This document shows positions 36,008-44,720 of a stretch of 64,000 bases of DNA, one piece after another (the stretch's first letter is position 1; each line of letters starts with the position of its first letter). Both the position numbers and the translations under genes were made by a program. The DNA lies in assembly GCA_041398005.1 (NCBI GenBank), contig JAWKVP010000002.1, positions 310,001 through 374,000 on the forward strand. The letters are read 5' to 3'. Source of the stretch: JAGREO01 sp020446285. Its GTDB lineage: Bacteria; Pseudomonadota; Alphaproteobacteria; Geminicoccales; Geminicoccaceae. Under the pieces are notes generated by a model. The model did not search any database. It saw only the letters and a program-made list of their open reading frames with translations, and was not told the origin of the DNA.

Positions 36008-36254
36008 TGGAATCTCTCCTTACGGATTCAGAGTCTGATGTTGGCGCCGGTGGATTTGTGGATAAGGCCGAAGGCAGGTGCATGACCGTGTCGCCGGCCT
36101 GCCCATCAGGCGAGCCGGAGCCAGCGGGCGAAAGCGGATCGGGATGAAAAAGCCGTGCCAAAGCCGGCGCGAAGGCGCTGTCCGTGCCCGCAGGCGGCTT
36201 TACAGCCGTTTTGCACAGGCGTTGAGAACAAGGGCGAGAAATGCGCGGGATGCG
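35999..36254 (+). repeat. Cassette left flank, copy B (pairs with 34913-35168)
   Basis: Second copy of the 256-base flank. It ends nine bases before the parE stop codon, the same relative place where copy A meets the BrnT cassette. Confidence 0.93.
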
Positions 36255-36262
36255 CTATCGCG

Positions 36263-36565
36263 TCAGCTGCGCGGGTCTGGCGGCAGATGCCGTTCGATGT
36301 CCATCGCGCCATGCAGAACGCGGGCGATGACAAACCGGTCGCCTGGCTCATCCAGGTAACAGACGAGGATATGCGAGCGCGCCCGCACGCGTTTCCAGGG
36401 ACCGCGCAAGGGTCGTGCTGTTTCAGGATTCCTTGCGGCGGCTTTGGCGGCGTCTCGCAGGTCGCGCATGTAGGAGATTGCGACAGACCGGCCCCACCGC
36501 TTGAACGAATAGCGGCGGATGTCGTGCAGCTCGGCGACAGCTCGGGTCGACCAGACCAGCTTCAC
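36263..36565 (-). CDS. parE: ParE/RelE-family toxin
   Basis: A 100-residue toxin of the RelE/ParE superfamily. It has the N-terminal WSTRAVAELHDIRRYSFKRWG helices, central GPWKRVRARSHILVCYLDE and C-terminal FVIARVLHGAMDIERHL. The VLHGA..D..RHL ending is typical of the ParE branch, whose members poison DNA gyrase. It is translationally coupled to the antitoxin (4-base overlap). Confidence 0.93.
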   Translation of the reverse strand: MKLVWSTRAVAELHDIRRYSFKRWGRSVAISYMRDLRDAAKAAARNPETARPLRGPWKRVRARSHILVCYLDEPGDRFVIARVLHGAMDIERHLPPDPRS

Positions 36566-36810
36566 CCGGCCTCTTCCATGTCCTCGATCATGCGGTCGAT
36601 ATCGAAAGTCTCGTCGATCCCGCTCGCCATGCCTTCTTCGCCGAGCGCCACAAGGCGGTCGATGATCTGGCGCTCGGTTTCAAGCCGCCGCAAGCCCTCG
36701 CGGCAGGCTTCGGAGATGCTCTCGAAATGTCCCTCGGCAACAAGGCGCTGCGCGACTTCTTTTGTCGCGCCAAGCGTTACGGTCGTGTGGCCGGCGCGAT
36801 CCGCAGGCAT
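36562..36810 (-). CDS. parD: ParD-family antitoxin
   Basis: An 82-residue ribbon-helix-helix antitoxin. N-terminal TTVTLGATKEVAQRLVAEGHF is the DNA-binding ribbon and first helix; the acidic C-terminal helix (IDETFDIDRMIEDMEE) binds the toxin. The ATG at 36810 follows AAAGGAG. A 17-nt palindrome lies 17 bases upstream. Confidence 0.92.
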   Translation of the reverse strand: MPADRAGHTTVTLGATKEVAQRLVAEGHFESISEACREGLRRLETERQIIDRLVALGEEGMASGIDETFDIDRMIEDMEEAG

Positions 36811-36826
36811 GAGACATTCTCCTTTG

Positions 36827-36843
36827 ATGCTACAGTGTAGCAT
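36827..36843. promoter_or_regulatory. Perfect palindromic operator of parDE
   Basis: ATGCTACAGTGTAGCAT is symmetric around its central base and sits just upstream of the parD ribosome site, overlapping any reasonable -10. It is the expected binding site for a ParD dimer or the ParDE complex. Confidence 0.75.
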
Positions 36844-36871
36844 ACGCGAGAAAAGTAGCCGCCGCAAACCG

Positions 36872-36987
36872 CGCCTGACCCGTCACCCCTTCGCTGCCAC
36901 CTGCATCACAACCCGAGGCTCTGCTGGCCGTCGGGTGGCGGCTGCGGGCGGGCGGGTTTCAATCCGGCGCGGCGGTCAGCCATGGGC
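36872..36987 (+). repeat. Cassette right flank, copy D
   Basis: It matches 35755-35870. It ends inside the iolB 3' end: the last three residues (Ala-His-Gly) and the stop of IolB are encoded by the repeat. Confidence 0.9.
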
Positions 36988-37803
36988 CAGCTCAGGCTTT
37001 GCGTCCCTTGTCATGATCCACTCGACGGGTGGTGCGGGCACGAATCGCCAGGCACGGCGTGGGCCGGCCATCACGTTCAGGTAATACAGCTCGAAACCGT
37101 AGGGTGCACCGCAGGGGTGATGGCCGCGCGGAACACAAACGACGTCATGATCATGAACAGCAATTGTCTCATTCAGTGACAGGTCGTCGGTGTAGACCCG
37201 CTGAATGCCGAACCCGTTTTTCGGGTTCAGTCGGTGATAGTAGGTTTCTTCGAGATAAGTAATCCGGGGATAGTCGTCTTCGTCGTGCCGGTGCGATGGA
37301 TAGGAAGACCAATTACCGTCTGGCGTGAATACTTCAGTCACCAACAGTCTATCGCAATAGTCCTCCGCCTCCATGGCAATGTTGTTGATGAAACGCGTAT
37401 TGCTGCCTTTGCCACGCTGAGCAAGGGCAATGCCATCGGGCCCGATACGGCGCGCCTGGTGTCGACCCATGCCGGGAGCCGAGCAGACCGCAATGGTGCA
37501 GTCGGTTTCCGCCACGGCTTCCCAAGCCGTTCCGCCGGGCAGGTAGAGGCAATGAGGCGGACTTTTCTCGAACACATCCATTCGTTCACCGAGAACGCCC
37601 CAATCCTGTCCGGCTCCCGAGATGCGTGCCTTGCCCTCCACCATCACCAGGATGACTTCGCGGTCCAGGGTGCGCCCGGCCGCCCGGTCACCGCGGTGCA
37701 GCCTGTAAAGCGAGAAGCCGACGTAGCGCCAACGCGCATTCTCCGGCGTGATGCGGTGCACCTCGCCATGATCGCCGAAGGGACGGTGGAGGAGATGGGA
37801 CAT
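36976..37803 (-). CDS. iolB: 5-deoxy-glucuronate isomerase
   Basis: A 275-residue KduI/IolB-family cupin that isomerises 5-deoxy-D-glucuronate to 5-dehydro-2-deoxy-D-gluconate. The metal-site region YPSHRHDEDDYPR, then EETYYHRLNP, and the late DHDVVCVPRGHHPCGAPYGFELYYLNVMAG stretch are intact. The ATG at 37803 starts MSHLLHRPF. The gene is last in the 12-gene operon. Its 3' end joins the repeated cassette flank, so the final residues are not native, although the conserved core is complete. Confidence 0.93.
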   Translation of the reverse strand: MSHLLHRPFGDHGEVHRITPENARWRYVGFSLYRLHRGDRAAGRTLDREVILVMVEGKARISGAGQDWGVLGERMDVFEKSPPHCLYLPGGTAWEAVAETDCTIAVCSAPGMGRHQARRIGPDGIALAQRGKGSNTRFINNIAMEAEDYCDRLLVTEVFTPDGNWSSYPSHRHDEDDYPRITYLEETYYHRLNPKNGFGIQRVYTDDLSLNETIAVHDHDVVCVPRGHHPCGAPYGFELYYLNVMAGPRRAWRFVPAPPVEWIMTRDAKPELAHG

Positions 37804-37814
37804 GGAACTGGACC

Positions 37815-39641
37815 TCAGTTTACGATGTGCTGCTTCGCCTTCATGGACTGGTAGTGTTCGCGCGCCTTCTCCAGCCGCGAGGGGCCACCGGTTTGAGGCA
37901 CGGCCACGTCCCACCAGTGACCGCCCGCGCCGGTGCCCGGAACCGCGGTCGTGTCAATGACGATGACTGATGGAACATCCCGGTCCCTGGCGGCAATGAT
38001 TTTCGCCTCGAGATCTCCAATGCCCGATGCCTTCTCGGCATACGCCCCCATCGAGGCGGCGTGAGCGACGAAGTCGATTTCAGGCTGCACCTCGATGTTG
38101 GAATTCTCGTACATGTTGTTGAATTCGGCGCCGCCACACCCGATCTGCAGTCGGTTGATGCAGCCATAGCCTCGGTTGTCGGTCAGAACGATCGTGAAGG
38201 GCACGCGCATCATGACGGCGGTCGCCAGTTCGGAATTGGCCATCATGTAGCTGCCATCACCGACGAAACAGACAACATCCTTTTCGGGTGCGGCGAGCTT
38301 GATGCCCATGGCGCCGGCGACTTCGTAGCCCATGCAGGAATAGCCGTACTCCATGTGATACCCGCCTGCCTGCGCCTGCCAGAGCACCTGGAGTGCGCCA
38401 GGCATTGTACCCGCCGCACACATGACCAATGTGTTCTCCTCTGCCACGCGCTGTACAGCGCCAATCACCTGAGCATCAGACGGCAGGCCGGCTTCATTCG
38501 GACTTGCCGTTACTGTGCGGACTGTTTCGTGCCAGTCAGTACGGGCCTTGAAATCAGGTGCGCCGAAACGCCGATCGCCCAGCGCCGCTGAAAGCCTCTC
38601 GAGCGTCACCCGGGCGTCACCCATGACCGGAAGCGCACCGTGCTTCATCGCGTCATATGGGTGGAGGTTGATTGACAGAAGCCTGCGACCGGGGTTCGAA
38701 AAGACCGTCCAGGATCCTGTCGTGAAATCCTGAAACCGTGTCCCGACACCGATCACCAGGTCCGCCTTGGCCGCAATTTCGTTGGCGCATGCAGAGCCCG
38801 TCACGCCGGGTGAACCGAAGTTCAATGGTTCCGCCCAGCTGAGCCCCCCCTTCCCTGCCTGTGTTTCTACCACGGGGATATTGTGGCCGGTTGCGAAATT
38901 CAGAAGCTCGGCCTCCGCACCGGAGTAAAGCACACCACCGCCCGAGACGATCACCGGTCGCGAAGAGGCACAAATCGCCTCGACCGCACGGTTCACCTCG
39001 CGCGGGTCCGGTTCGGTACGGCGGATATGCCATACGGTCGGCTCGAAAAACGTCTGCGGGTAGTCGTACGCCTCAGCCTGAACATCCTGGCAAAAGGCGA
39101 GGCAGACGGGGCCGCAGTTCTGCGGGTCCGTCAACACGCCCATTGCGCGGGGCAATGCCGACATCAGATGCTCTGGCCGGGAAATCCGGTCGAAATACCG
39201 CACAACGGGGCGGAAGCAGTCGTTCGCAGACACCGTGCCGTCGTCAAAGTCCTCGATCTGCTGCAAGACCGGGTCGGGACGGCGATTCGCAAAAACGTCG
39301 CCGGGGATCAGGAGGAGAGGCAACCGGTTGACATGGGCTAGCGCGGCGGCCGTAACCATGTTGGTGGCACCGGGCCCGATGGAGGATGTGACCGCCATGG
39401 CGCGGCGACGCCGCTTCGTCTTCGCGTAGGCAATCGCCGCATGGCACATCGTCTGCTCGTTCTGGCCGCGCCATGCAGGAAGCGCATCGCCGATTCCGTG
39501 CAGAGCTTCGCCGATCCCGGCCACATTGCCATGTCCGAAAATCGCCCAGACACCCTCGATAAACCGCTCGCCTTCTTCCGTCATCTGTACGGAGAGCCAG
39601 CGCATCATCGCCTGCGCTGCTGTCAGTCGTACGGTGTTCAT
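37815..39641 (-). CDS. iolD: 3D-(3,5/4)-trihydroxycyclohexane-1,2-dione hydrolase
   Basis: A 608-residue thiamine-diphosphate enzyme that opens the inositol-derived ring. An N-terminal ThDP domain (FGHGNVAGIGEAL) precedes a central domain (residues about 200-340) and a C-terminal cofactor domain with the GDGSYMMANSELATA motif. The length fits IolD and the acetolactate-synthase superfamily. It overlaps iolC by four bases and iolB starts 11 bases after its stop. Confidence 0.95.
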   Translation of the reverse strand: MNTVRLTAAQAMMRWLSVQMTEEGERFIEGVWAIFGHGNVAGIGEALHGIGDALPAWRGQNEQTMCHAAIAYAKTKRRRRAMAVTSSIGPGATNMVTAAALAHVNRLPLLLIPGDVFANRRPDPVLQQIEDFDDGTVSANDCFRPVVRYFDRISRPEHLMSALPRAMGVLTDPQNCGPVCLAFCQDVQAEAYDYPQTFFEPTVWHIRRTEPDPREVNRAVEAICASSRPVIVSGGGVLYSGAEAELLNFATGHNIPVVETQAGKGGLSWAEPLNFGSPGVTGSACANEIAAKADLVIGVGTRFQDFTTGSWTVFSNPGRRLLSINLHPYDAMKHGALPVMGDARVTLERLSAALGDRRFGAPDFKARTDWHETVRTVTASPNEAGLPSDAQVIGAVQRVAEENTLVMCAAGTMPGALQVLWQAQAGGYHMEYGYSCMGYEVAGAMGIKLAAPEKDVVCFVGDGSYMMANSELATAVMMRVPFTIVLTDNRGYGCINRLQIGCGGAEFNNMYENSNIEVQPEIDFVAHAASMGAYAEKASGIGDLEAKIIAARDRDVPSVIVIDTTAVPGTGAGGHWWDVAVPQTGGPSRLEKAREHYQSMKAKQHIVN

Positions 39642-41557
39642 GCAGCGTATTCCTTTCCGTTGCGCGCGGAGTCCCAGATCTTGCAGAGACGGCCATAGTT
39701 CTCCGCCATGGTGGCGACCGATTCCTCGTTACCGATCCGGCCCGCCAACCAGTCGCGCGCCACCTGCCCGAATATTGTGCGACCGACCGCGAACCCCTTC
39801 ACCAGCGGTTGTCTTGCGGCAAGCGCGAAGCTTTCAGCCAGTTCCGACTCCGGCGCATCCAGGCCGAGGACAACGATGCCGCGCGTGCGGGGGTCGTGGC
39901 GCTCGATCGCGTCGACAGCGTTCTGCCAAGCTGCATCTTTTCTGAAAGGCTCCAGCTTCCACCAGTCGGGATAAATGCCAAGGCCATAGATGCGACGGAT
40001 GATCCGGGCGGTTGTATTCTCATCAATTGAAGCGACCTTCGAGGGGATAACCTCCAACAGGAACTCCAGATCGTTGCACCGCGCTGCGTGGAAAAGGCGT
40101 GACAGTACATCCTCCTGCGCAGCCCACATGTCCTGGTCATCGTCCGGATGGCAGAAGCAGAGGCACTTCACCACCTGGTCTCGAGGCCATTCCCGCAACC
40201 GACCGTAGTCGGGGCCAATCTGCGGCTCGAGCGTCAAGGGTCGCGAACCGGGCCATTCCACCGGCCGCCCGATCCAGAGACCTGTGCCCTCGGCGGCGAA
40301 CAGCGCGTCCTGCCCGAGACGCCCGTCGCACAGAATACCGTACCCGGGCCGGCCAGCCTGCACCTTGAGCGCAGCGTCGAGACAGAGCCGCTTGAACACA
40401 CCGATTCTTTCGGGTGTCGCGCCCTCCATTTCCTCCATCTGCATCCTGTGATCGAAGGCGAAAACACGCATCTCCGAGCGGTCGCCTCCATGCGTTCGAT
40501 CACGGTTGGTGGCCCAATGGACCTGCTCCAACTCGGTGTCGTTGCGAAGATCCTTGCGGATGATGCCACGCTCGAAGAAGAACTGCAGTTCCTGCCAGGA
40601 AGGGTAGGCCGGCGTGCAGCCATGCCTCGATACGGCGAAGGCTCCGCAGGCATTGGCGTATTTGAGAGCGACAGGCCAGTCCTCACCGTCGAGCCAGCCC
40701 TTCAACAGGCCGGACATGAAGCCGTCTCCGGCGCCAAGAACGTTGAATACCTCGATCGGAAAACCCGGGCCGGTCTGCCCGTCATCGAAGCTATCCGGCA
40801 CTTCGCCTTCGAAGGCCACTGCGCCCAGGGGTCCACGCTTGCACACGAGCGTCGCATCCGACACCTTCCGGACGTTGCGCAGCGCCTCGATCGTATCGGT
40901 CGATCCGCCGGCAATGTGGAACTCTTCCTCGGTGCCGACGATGAGATCGAAGAGGTGCAGGCTCTCCTGCAGCTTGGCCGTCACCCGTTCGCTCTCGACA
41001 AAGCGACTTTCTCCCTCGCCGTGCCGCGCCACGTTCCAGAGATTTGGTCGGTAGTCGATGTCGAGGGCCGTCTTCAGTCCATGCTTGCGGGCGAGTTTCA
41101 GCGCCTTCAGAACTGCTGCCTCGGTACGCGGGTTGCTGAGATGGGTTCCCGTCGGAACAACCGAACGGGCTGACGCGATGAACCGCTCGTCGATGTCATC
41201 CTCGCATAACGCCATATCGGCGCAATTCTCGCGGTAGAAAATCAGAGGAAATTGCTCCTGGTCGCGAATGCCAAGAAGAACAAGTGCCGTCAGTCGATCG
41301 GGATCTGTCACCACTCCATCGGTGTTCACACCCTCACGGCGAAGCTGTTCGATGATGAACCGCCCCATGTGCTCATCGCCCACGCGCGAGATCAGGGCAG
41401 ACTTCAATCCGAGTCGAGCCGTGCCACATGCGATGTTGGTCGGAGACCCGCCGATATACTTGTCGAACGATCCCATGTCTTCGAGTCGGCTGCCGACCTG
41501 GGACCCGTAGAGATCCACCCCCGCACGGCCTATGGTAATGACGTCAAGCATGGTCAT
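39638..41557 (-). CDS. iolC: 5-dehydro-2-deoxygluconokinase fused to DUF2090 domain
   Basis: A 639-residue fusion. Residues 1-325 are a PfkB-type kinase (YIGGSPTNIACGTARLG near 35; the catalytic Asp in NVLGAGDGF near 285). Residues about 335-639 are a DUF2090 domain (RVFAFDHRMQMEEM, AAEGTGLWIGRPVEWPGSRPL), related to class I aldolases. The fusion, frequent in proteobacteria, is thought to combine phosphorylation with aldol cleavage to malonate semialdehyde and DHAP, replacing IolJ. No separate iolJ is seen. It is coupled to iolD. Confidence 0.93.
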   Translation of the reverse strand: MTMLDVITIGRAGVDLYGSQVGSRLEDMGSFDKYIGGSPTNIACGTARLGLKSALISRVGDEHMGRFIIEQLRREGVNTDGVVTDPDRLTALVLLGIRDQEQFPLIFYRENCADMALCEDDIDERFIASARSVVPTGTHLSNPRTEAAVLKALKLARKHGLKTALDIDYRPNLWNVARHGEGESRFVESERVTAKLQESLHLFDLIVGTEEEFHIAGGSTDTIEALRNVRKVSDATLVCKRGPLGAVAFEGEVPDSFDDGQTGPGFPIEVFNVLGAGDGFMSGLLKGWLDGEDWPVALKYANACGAFAVSRHGCTPAYPSWQELQFFFERGIIRKDLRNDTELEQVHWATNRDRTHGGDRSEMRVFAFDHRMQMEEMEGATPERIGVFKRLCLDAALKVQAGRPGYGILCDGRLGQDALFAAEGTGLWIGRPVEWPGSRPLTLEPQIGPDYGRLREWPRDQVVKCLCFCHPDDDQDMWAAQEDVLSRLFHAARCNDLEFLLEVIPSKVASIDENTTARIIRRIYGLGIYPDWWKLEPFRKDAAWQNAVDAIERHDPRTRGIVVLGLDAPESELAESFALAARQPLVKGFAVGRTIFGQVARDWLAGRIGNEESVATMAENYGRLCKIWDSARNGKEYAA

Positions 41558-41559
41558 GA

Positions 41560-42537
41560 TCAGTATCCAGTTTCGCTCAAGTACGATCGGCTCGACGCCA
41601 GATCACTTTTTACCGATACCGAATTGAGCGGATCGCGTTCCTGTTCGATGGTGATGTATCCTCGGTAGCCGAGTTCGTTCAGCAGAGCCCGTATCGCCGG
41701 GTAATCGATCTTGCCTCGACCGATCGGGCACATGACACCTTTGGCACAGGCATCGAAGAAGCGGATTGTTTCGCCCATGACCTGGTCGAAGACCACCGGG
41801 TCGATATCCTTGAAGTGGAGGTAGTCGATCCGGTCAGCGTAAAGCCGCAGACTTTCCAGCGGATCCATCCCTGAGTAGGCGAGATGTCCCGTGTCGAGGC
41901 AAAGACCTGCGATTTCGGGATCGATATCGGCCGTGAGTCGCTCGATCTCGTCGGCGAACTCGATATAACCTCCCGCATGCGGATGGACCGTTGCGCGGAT
42001 CCCGTAAACGTCACGCGCCCGCTCCGAGATTGCCCGAATATTGAACATCATGCCGGCCCATGCATCATCGTCGAGCCGAGGCGCTTGTTCCGACTTTCCG
42101 GCGGCGAAATCGCGTTCATCGTGTCCCCAGTCCATCACCGTGAGATATGGTGCCGGGTAGCGTTGGCCGGCATGACGCGGCGGGGCGGGCAGCGCAGCAA
42201 TGAAGGCGCAGATCTCATCGGTCTGCCGGAGCAGGTTCCCGACGTTTTCTTGCGAGACGAGATCGTCAAAGATCGTCCCCGCGACAATAAACAGGTCTCT
42301 TTCGCGCAGTGCAGACGAGAGCGCCTGGTCCTCAAGCGGCATGTAACCATAGGGACCAAGCTCGAGCCCAGCGAACCCAACCTCTGCCGCCTCATCGAGA
42401 ACCTTGATCCAGGGCGGCAGATGCGGGTTCGACACGTCGTCGACGCCCCAGCAACATGGCGCGCAGCTCAACGAAATCGGCTTTGCGGATCCTTGCATGC
42501 CAGGCAGAGGACTGGAGTTATCGGCAATATCACTCAT
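41560..42537 (-). CDS. iolE: Sugar phosphate isomerase/epimerase, probable inosose dehydratase
   Basis: A 325-residue xylose-isomerase-like TIM barrel. Metal and substrate residues are suggested by GFAGLELGPYG, VHPHAGGYIEF, CLDTGHLAYSG, YLHFKDIDP and the C-terminal GYRGYITIEQERDP. In this operon the missing step is dehydration of 2-keto-myo-inositol (IolE), and this barrel is the best candidate by context, although it is not a close match to classical IolE. An epimerase (IolI) role is the alternative. Confidence 0.7.
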   Translation of the reverse strand: MSDIADNSSPLPGMQGSAKPISLSCAPCCWGVDDVSNPHLPPWIKVLDEAAEVGFAGLELGPYGYMPLEDQALSSALRERDLFIVAGTIFDDLVSQENVGNLLRQTDEICAFIAALPAPPRHAGQRYPAPYLTVMDWGHDERDFAAGKSEQAPRLDDDAWAGMMFNIRAISERARDVYGIRATVHPHAGGYIEFADEIERLTADIDPEIAGLCLDTGHLAYSGMDPLESLRLYADRIDYLHFKDIDPVVFDQVMGETIRFFDACAKGVMCPIGRGKIDYPAIRALLNELGYRGYITIEQERDPLNSVSVKSDLASSRSYLSETGY

Positions 42538-42538
42538 C

Positions 42539-43480
42539 TCAGCGGATGATCGTTGCCTGGAGTGCGTCGATCGAGGATTGGATGCCAGCGTCCGTGGACA
42601 TGGTGAAATCCTCCATTTCCAGAGACACCCAGCCGTCGTAACCCATCATGCCGACCACGGAGAAAAACTCTTTCCAGTACTGCAAGTCATGTCCAGCCCC
42701 GACAGCGACATAGTTCCAGGAACGATTGGCTACGTCTGTGACTTCCTTGAGTTCAAGAAGCCCATTGACGTCGGCAAGCCCTTTTTCGATGCGGGTATCT
42801 TTCCCGTGAACGTGATGGATGGCATTGCCCAGGGCTCGTGCCACAGCGATCGGTTCAGCGCCTTTCCAGAAGAGGTGTGAGGGGTCGAGGTTCATGCCGA
42901 CCCTGGGACCAACCTCGTTCCTCAACCGAAAGAGCGTTTCAGGGTTCCAGACAAGCATCGCCGAGAAATTTTCCAGCGCGTATTTCTCGACACCGACCTC
43001 ATCGGCCAGTTTCACCAGATCGTGCCAGAGTGGGAACGCCCGATCTTCCCACTGATAGCGGTCACGCTCGGGCATCTCATCCGGCCATGATTTCGTATAG
43101 ACGAGCCAGTTGGGAACCGTATCGCCCGGAGCCGCTTCCGGCAGACCGGACATCGTTACGATCTTCGTCACGCCGATCTCTCCGGCGAGGCGGATCGTCT
43201 CCTCCATTTCCTTGCGGTGGCGCTTGCCCATGTCGCCGGGATCAAGCGGATTGGCAGAGCAATTCAGCGCTGCGATCTCCAGACCCCGGGCTTCGATTTC
43301 CTTGAGCCTGGATTTGAGAAGTCCCTTGTCGGCGAGCAGTTCATCGGCGCGAAAATGCGGTCCCTTTGACCAGCCGCCGCCGGTCATCTCGACCCCCTCG
43401 ACGCCCAGGGCCACGCATTTGTCGAGCATGTCGTTGAAGGGCAGGTTGCCCATCACATCGGTGCAGATGGAAAGTTTCAT
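42539..43480 (-). CDS. Sugar phosphate isomerase/epimerase (IolI-like)
   Basis: A 313-residue TIM barrel starting MKLSICTDVMGNLPF. The conserved acidic and His metal ligands are suggested by GVEGVEMTGGG, ALENFSAML, GMNLDPSHLFW, IHHVHGKDTRI and the final GYDGWVSLEMED. It probably interconverts inosose isomers or epimers before dehydration. It is one of three xylose-isomerase-like proteins in the operon. The exact substrate is not visible. Confidence 0.82.
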   Translation of the reverse strand: MKLSICTDVMGNLPFNDMLDKCVALGVEGVEMTGGGWSKGPHFRADELLADKGLLKSRLKEIEARGLEIAALNCSANPLDPGDMGKRHRKEMEETIRLAGEIGVTKIVTMSGLPEAAPGDTVPNWLVYTKSWPDEMPERDRYQWEDRAFPLWHDLVKLADEVGVEKYALENFSAMLVWNPETLFRLRNEVGPRVGMNLDPSHLFWKGAEPIAVARALGNAIHHVHGKDTRIEKGLADVNGLLELKEVTDVANRSWNYVAVGAGHDLQYWKEFFSVVGMMGYDGWVSLEMEDFTMSTDAGIQSSIDALQATIIR

Positions 43481-43483
43481 TTT

Positions 43484-44692
43484 TCAGGCGTCCGGAAGTC
43501 GGGAAACAAGGGTTCTGGCTTCGTCGTAATCGACCCAGATCGCACCGGCATCGGCCGATCGCACGCAGGCTTCCAGCCAGCGCACACCCTCGGTACCAGC
43601 ATGTATGCCAGGATAGTGATGGGTTTTCAGGAACGCGTCGTCGCCACGCTTTTTTGCGTCGATAGCCTGGGCGATCCAGAGGTAGATGTTGGACCAGCTA
43701 TCGCCCAGACCCTCCGTGTGAAGGCCGCCCATCCGGTCGGCGGCCAGGCCTTCCTCTTCCAGATAGGGCATGCCGTGGTGCAGAATTTGATTGGGTTCTC
43801 CCTGAATATCGTAGAAAAGTTGGTCCGGATGCGCATCCGACCACTCCACACTCGCTCTGGAGCCAATGAACCGGTAGCGCTGTGAACCCATGTTGCCGGC
43901 ATTTACCGACGAAACCCAAAGACGGCCTCGGGCGCCATTATCGTAATGCATCAGAACGGTGGCGTGGTCTTCGAGCGGCGCCCGCGATGGAATGAAGGCC
44001 TTCCGGTCGCAAAGCAGCCTGTCGATCCTCATGTGCGGAAGGACGACTTCCGAGAGGTAGTGGAGATGCGTGCCGATATCTCCCAGCACGAATGTTGGGC
44101 CAGCAGTCCTGGGGTTGGTTCGCCACTTCACCGCTTCCCCGGCGTCGGTGTCGTCGCCGGCGTTGAATCCATGAGTGTATTGCATGTCGACGATACGAAT
44201 ATCGCCAAGCATCCCCTTTTTCACCATCGCTGCCATTTGGTGGACCAATGGATGACCGGTGAACCCATAGGTGACGCCAACAATCAGCCCCTTTGCGTCG
44301 GCAAGAGCCGCGATCTCATCGCATTCGGCCACGGTGAAAAAGAGAGGTTTTTCACAAATCACATGCAGGCCGGCCTCAAGACAGGCTCTGGTGATCTCGT
44401 AATGCGTGAAATTCGGGGTCGCGATCGAGACGACCTCGACACCATCCTCGCGTGCCGCCTCGCCGGAAATCAGGTCGAGGTAGGTGGCATAGCAACGCTC
44501 TGCCGAAACGCCGAGGTTGACCCCGAAATCGCGCCCGCGTTCGGCATCCAGGTCGAACGCGCCCGCACAGAGCTTGTAGGTACCGTCGCGCTGTGCGCCG
44601 GTGCGATGCTTGTAGCCGACCTGACCGGTCCGGCCGCCGCCGACCATGCCCCAGCGCAGCGGCCGGGTAATACGCTTTTCTCCGTTGATCAT
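43484..44692 (-). CDS. Gfo/Idh/MocA-family oxidoreductase
   Basis: A 402-residue NAD(P)-dependent enzyme with an N-terminal Rossmann fold (WGMVGGGRTGQVG), the CEKPL motif with catalytic Lys near residue 110, and a C-terminal alpha/beta domain with the GDIGTHLHYL metal/His region. It is longer than IolG and probably oxidises a different cyclitol, such as scyllo- or D-chiro-inositol, or a keto-inositol. It is tightly packed in the operon. Confidence 0.85.
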   Translation of the reverse strand: MINGEKRITRPLRWGMVGGGRTGQVGYKHRTGAQRDGTYKLCAGAFDLDAERGRDFGVNLGVSAERCYATYLDLISGEAAREDGVEVVSIATPNFTHYEITRACLEAGLHVICEKPLFFTVAECDEIAALADAKGLIVGVTYGFTGHPLVHQMAAMVKKGMLGDIRIVDMQYTHGFNAGDDTDAGEAVKWRTNPRTAGPTFVLGDIGTHLHYLSEVVLPHMRIDRLLCDRKAFIPSRAPLEDHATVLMHYDNGARGRLWVSSVNAGNMGSQRYRFIGSRASVEWSDAHPDQLFYDIQGEPNQILHHGMPYLEEEGLAADRMGGLHTEGLGDSWSNIYLWIAQAIDAKKRGDDAFLKTHHYPGIHAGTEGVRWLEACVRSADAGAIWVDYDEARTLVSRLPDA

Positions 44693-44720
44693 AAGCTCGC
44701 GGATCCTGATTGAGAGGCGC

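Noticed and set aside
34913..36987. Classical integron cassette array
   Set aside because: No integrase gene, no recognisable attC core sites, and the flanks are long homologous blocks rather than short recombination sites; kept only as an analogy.
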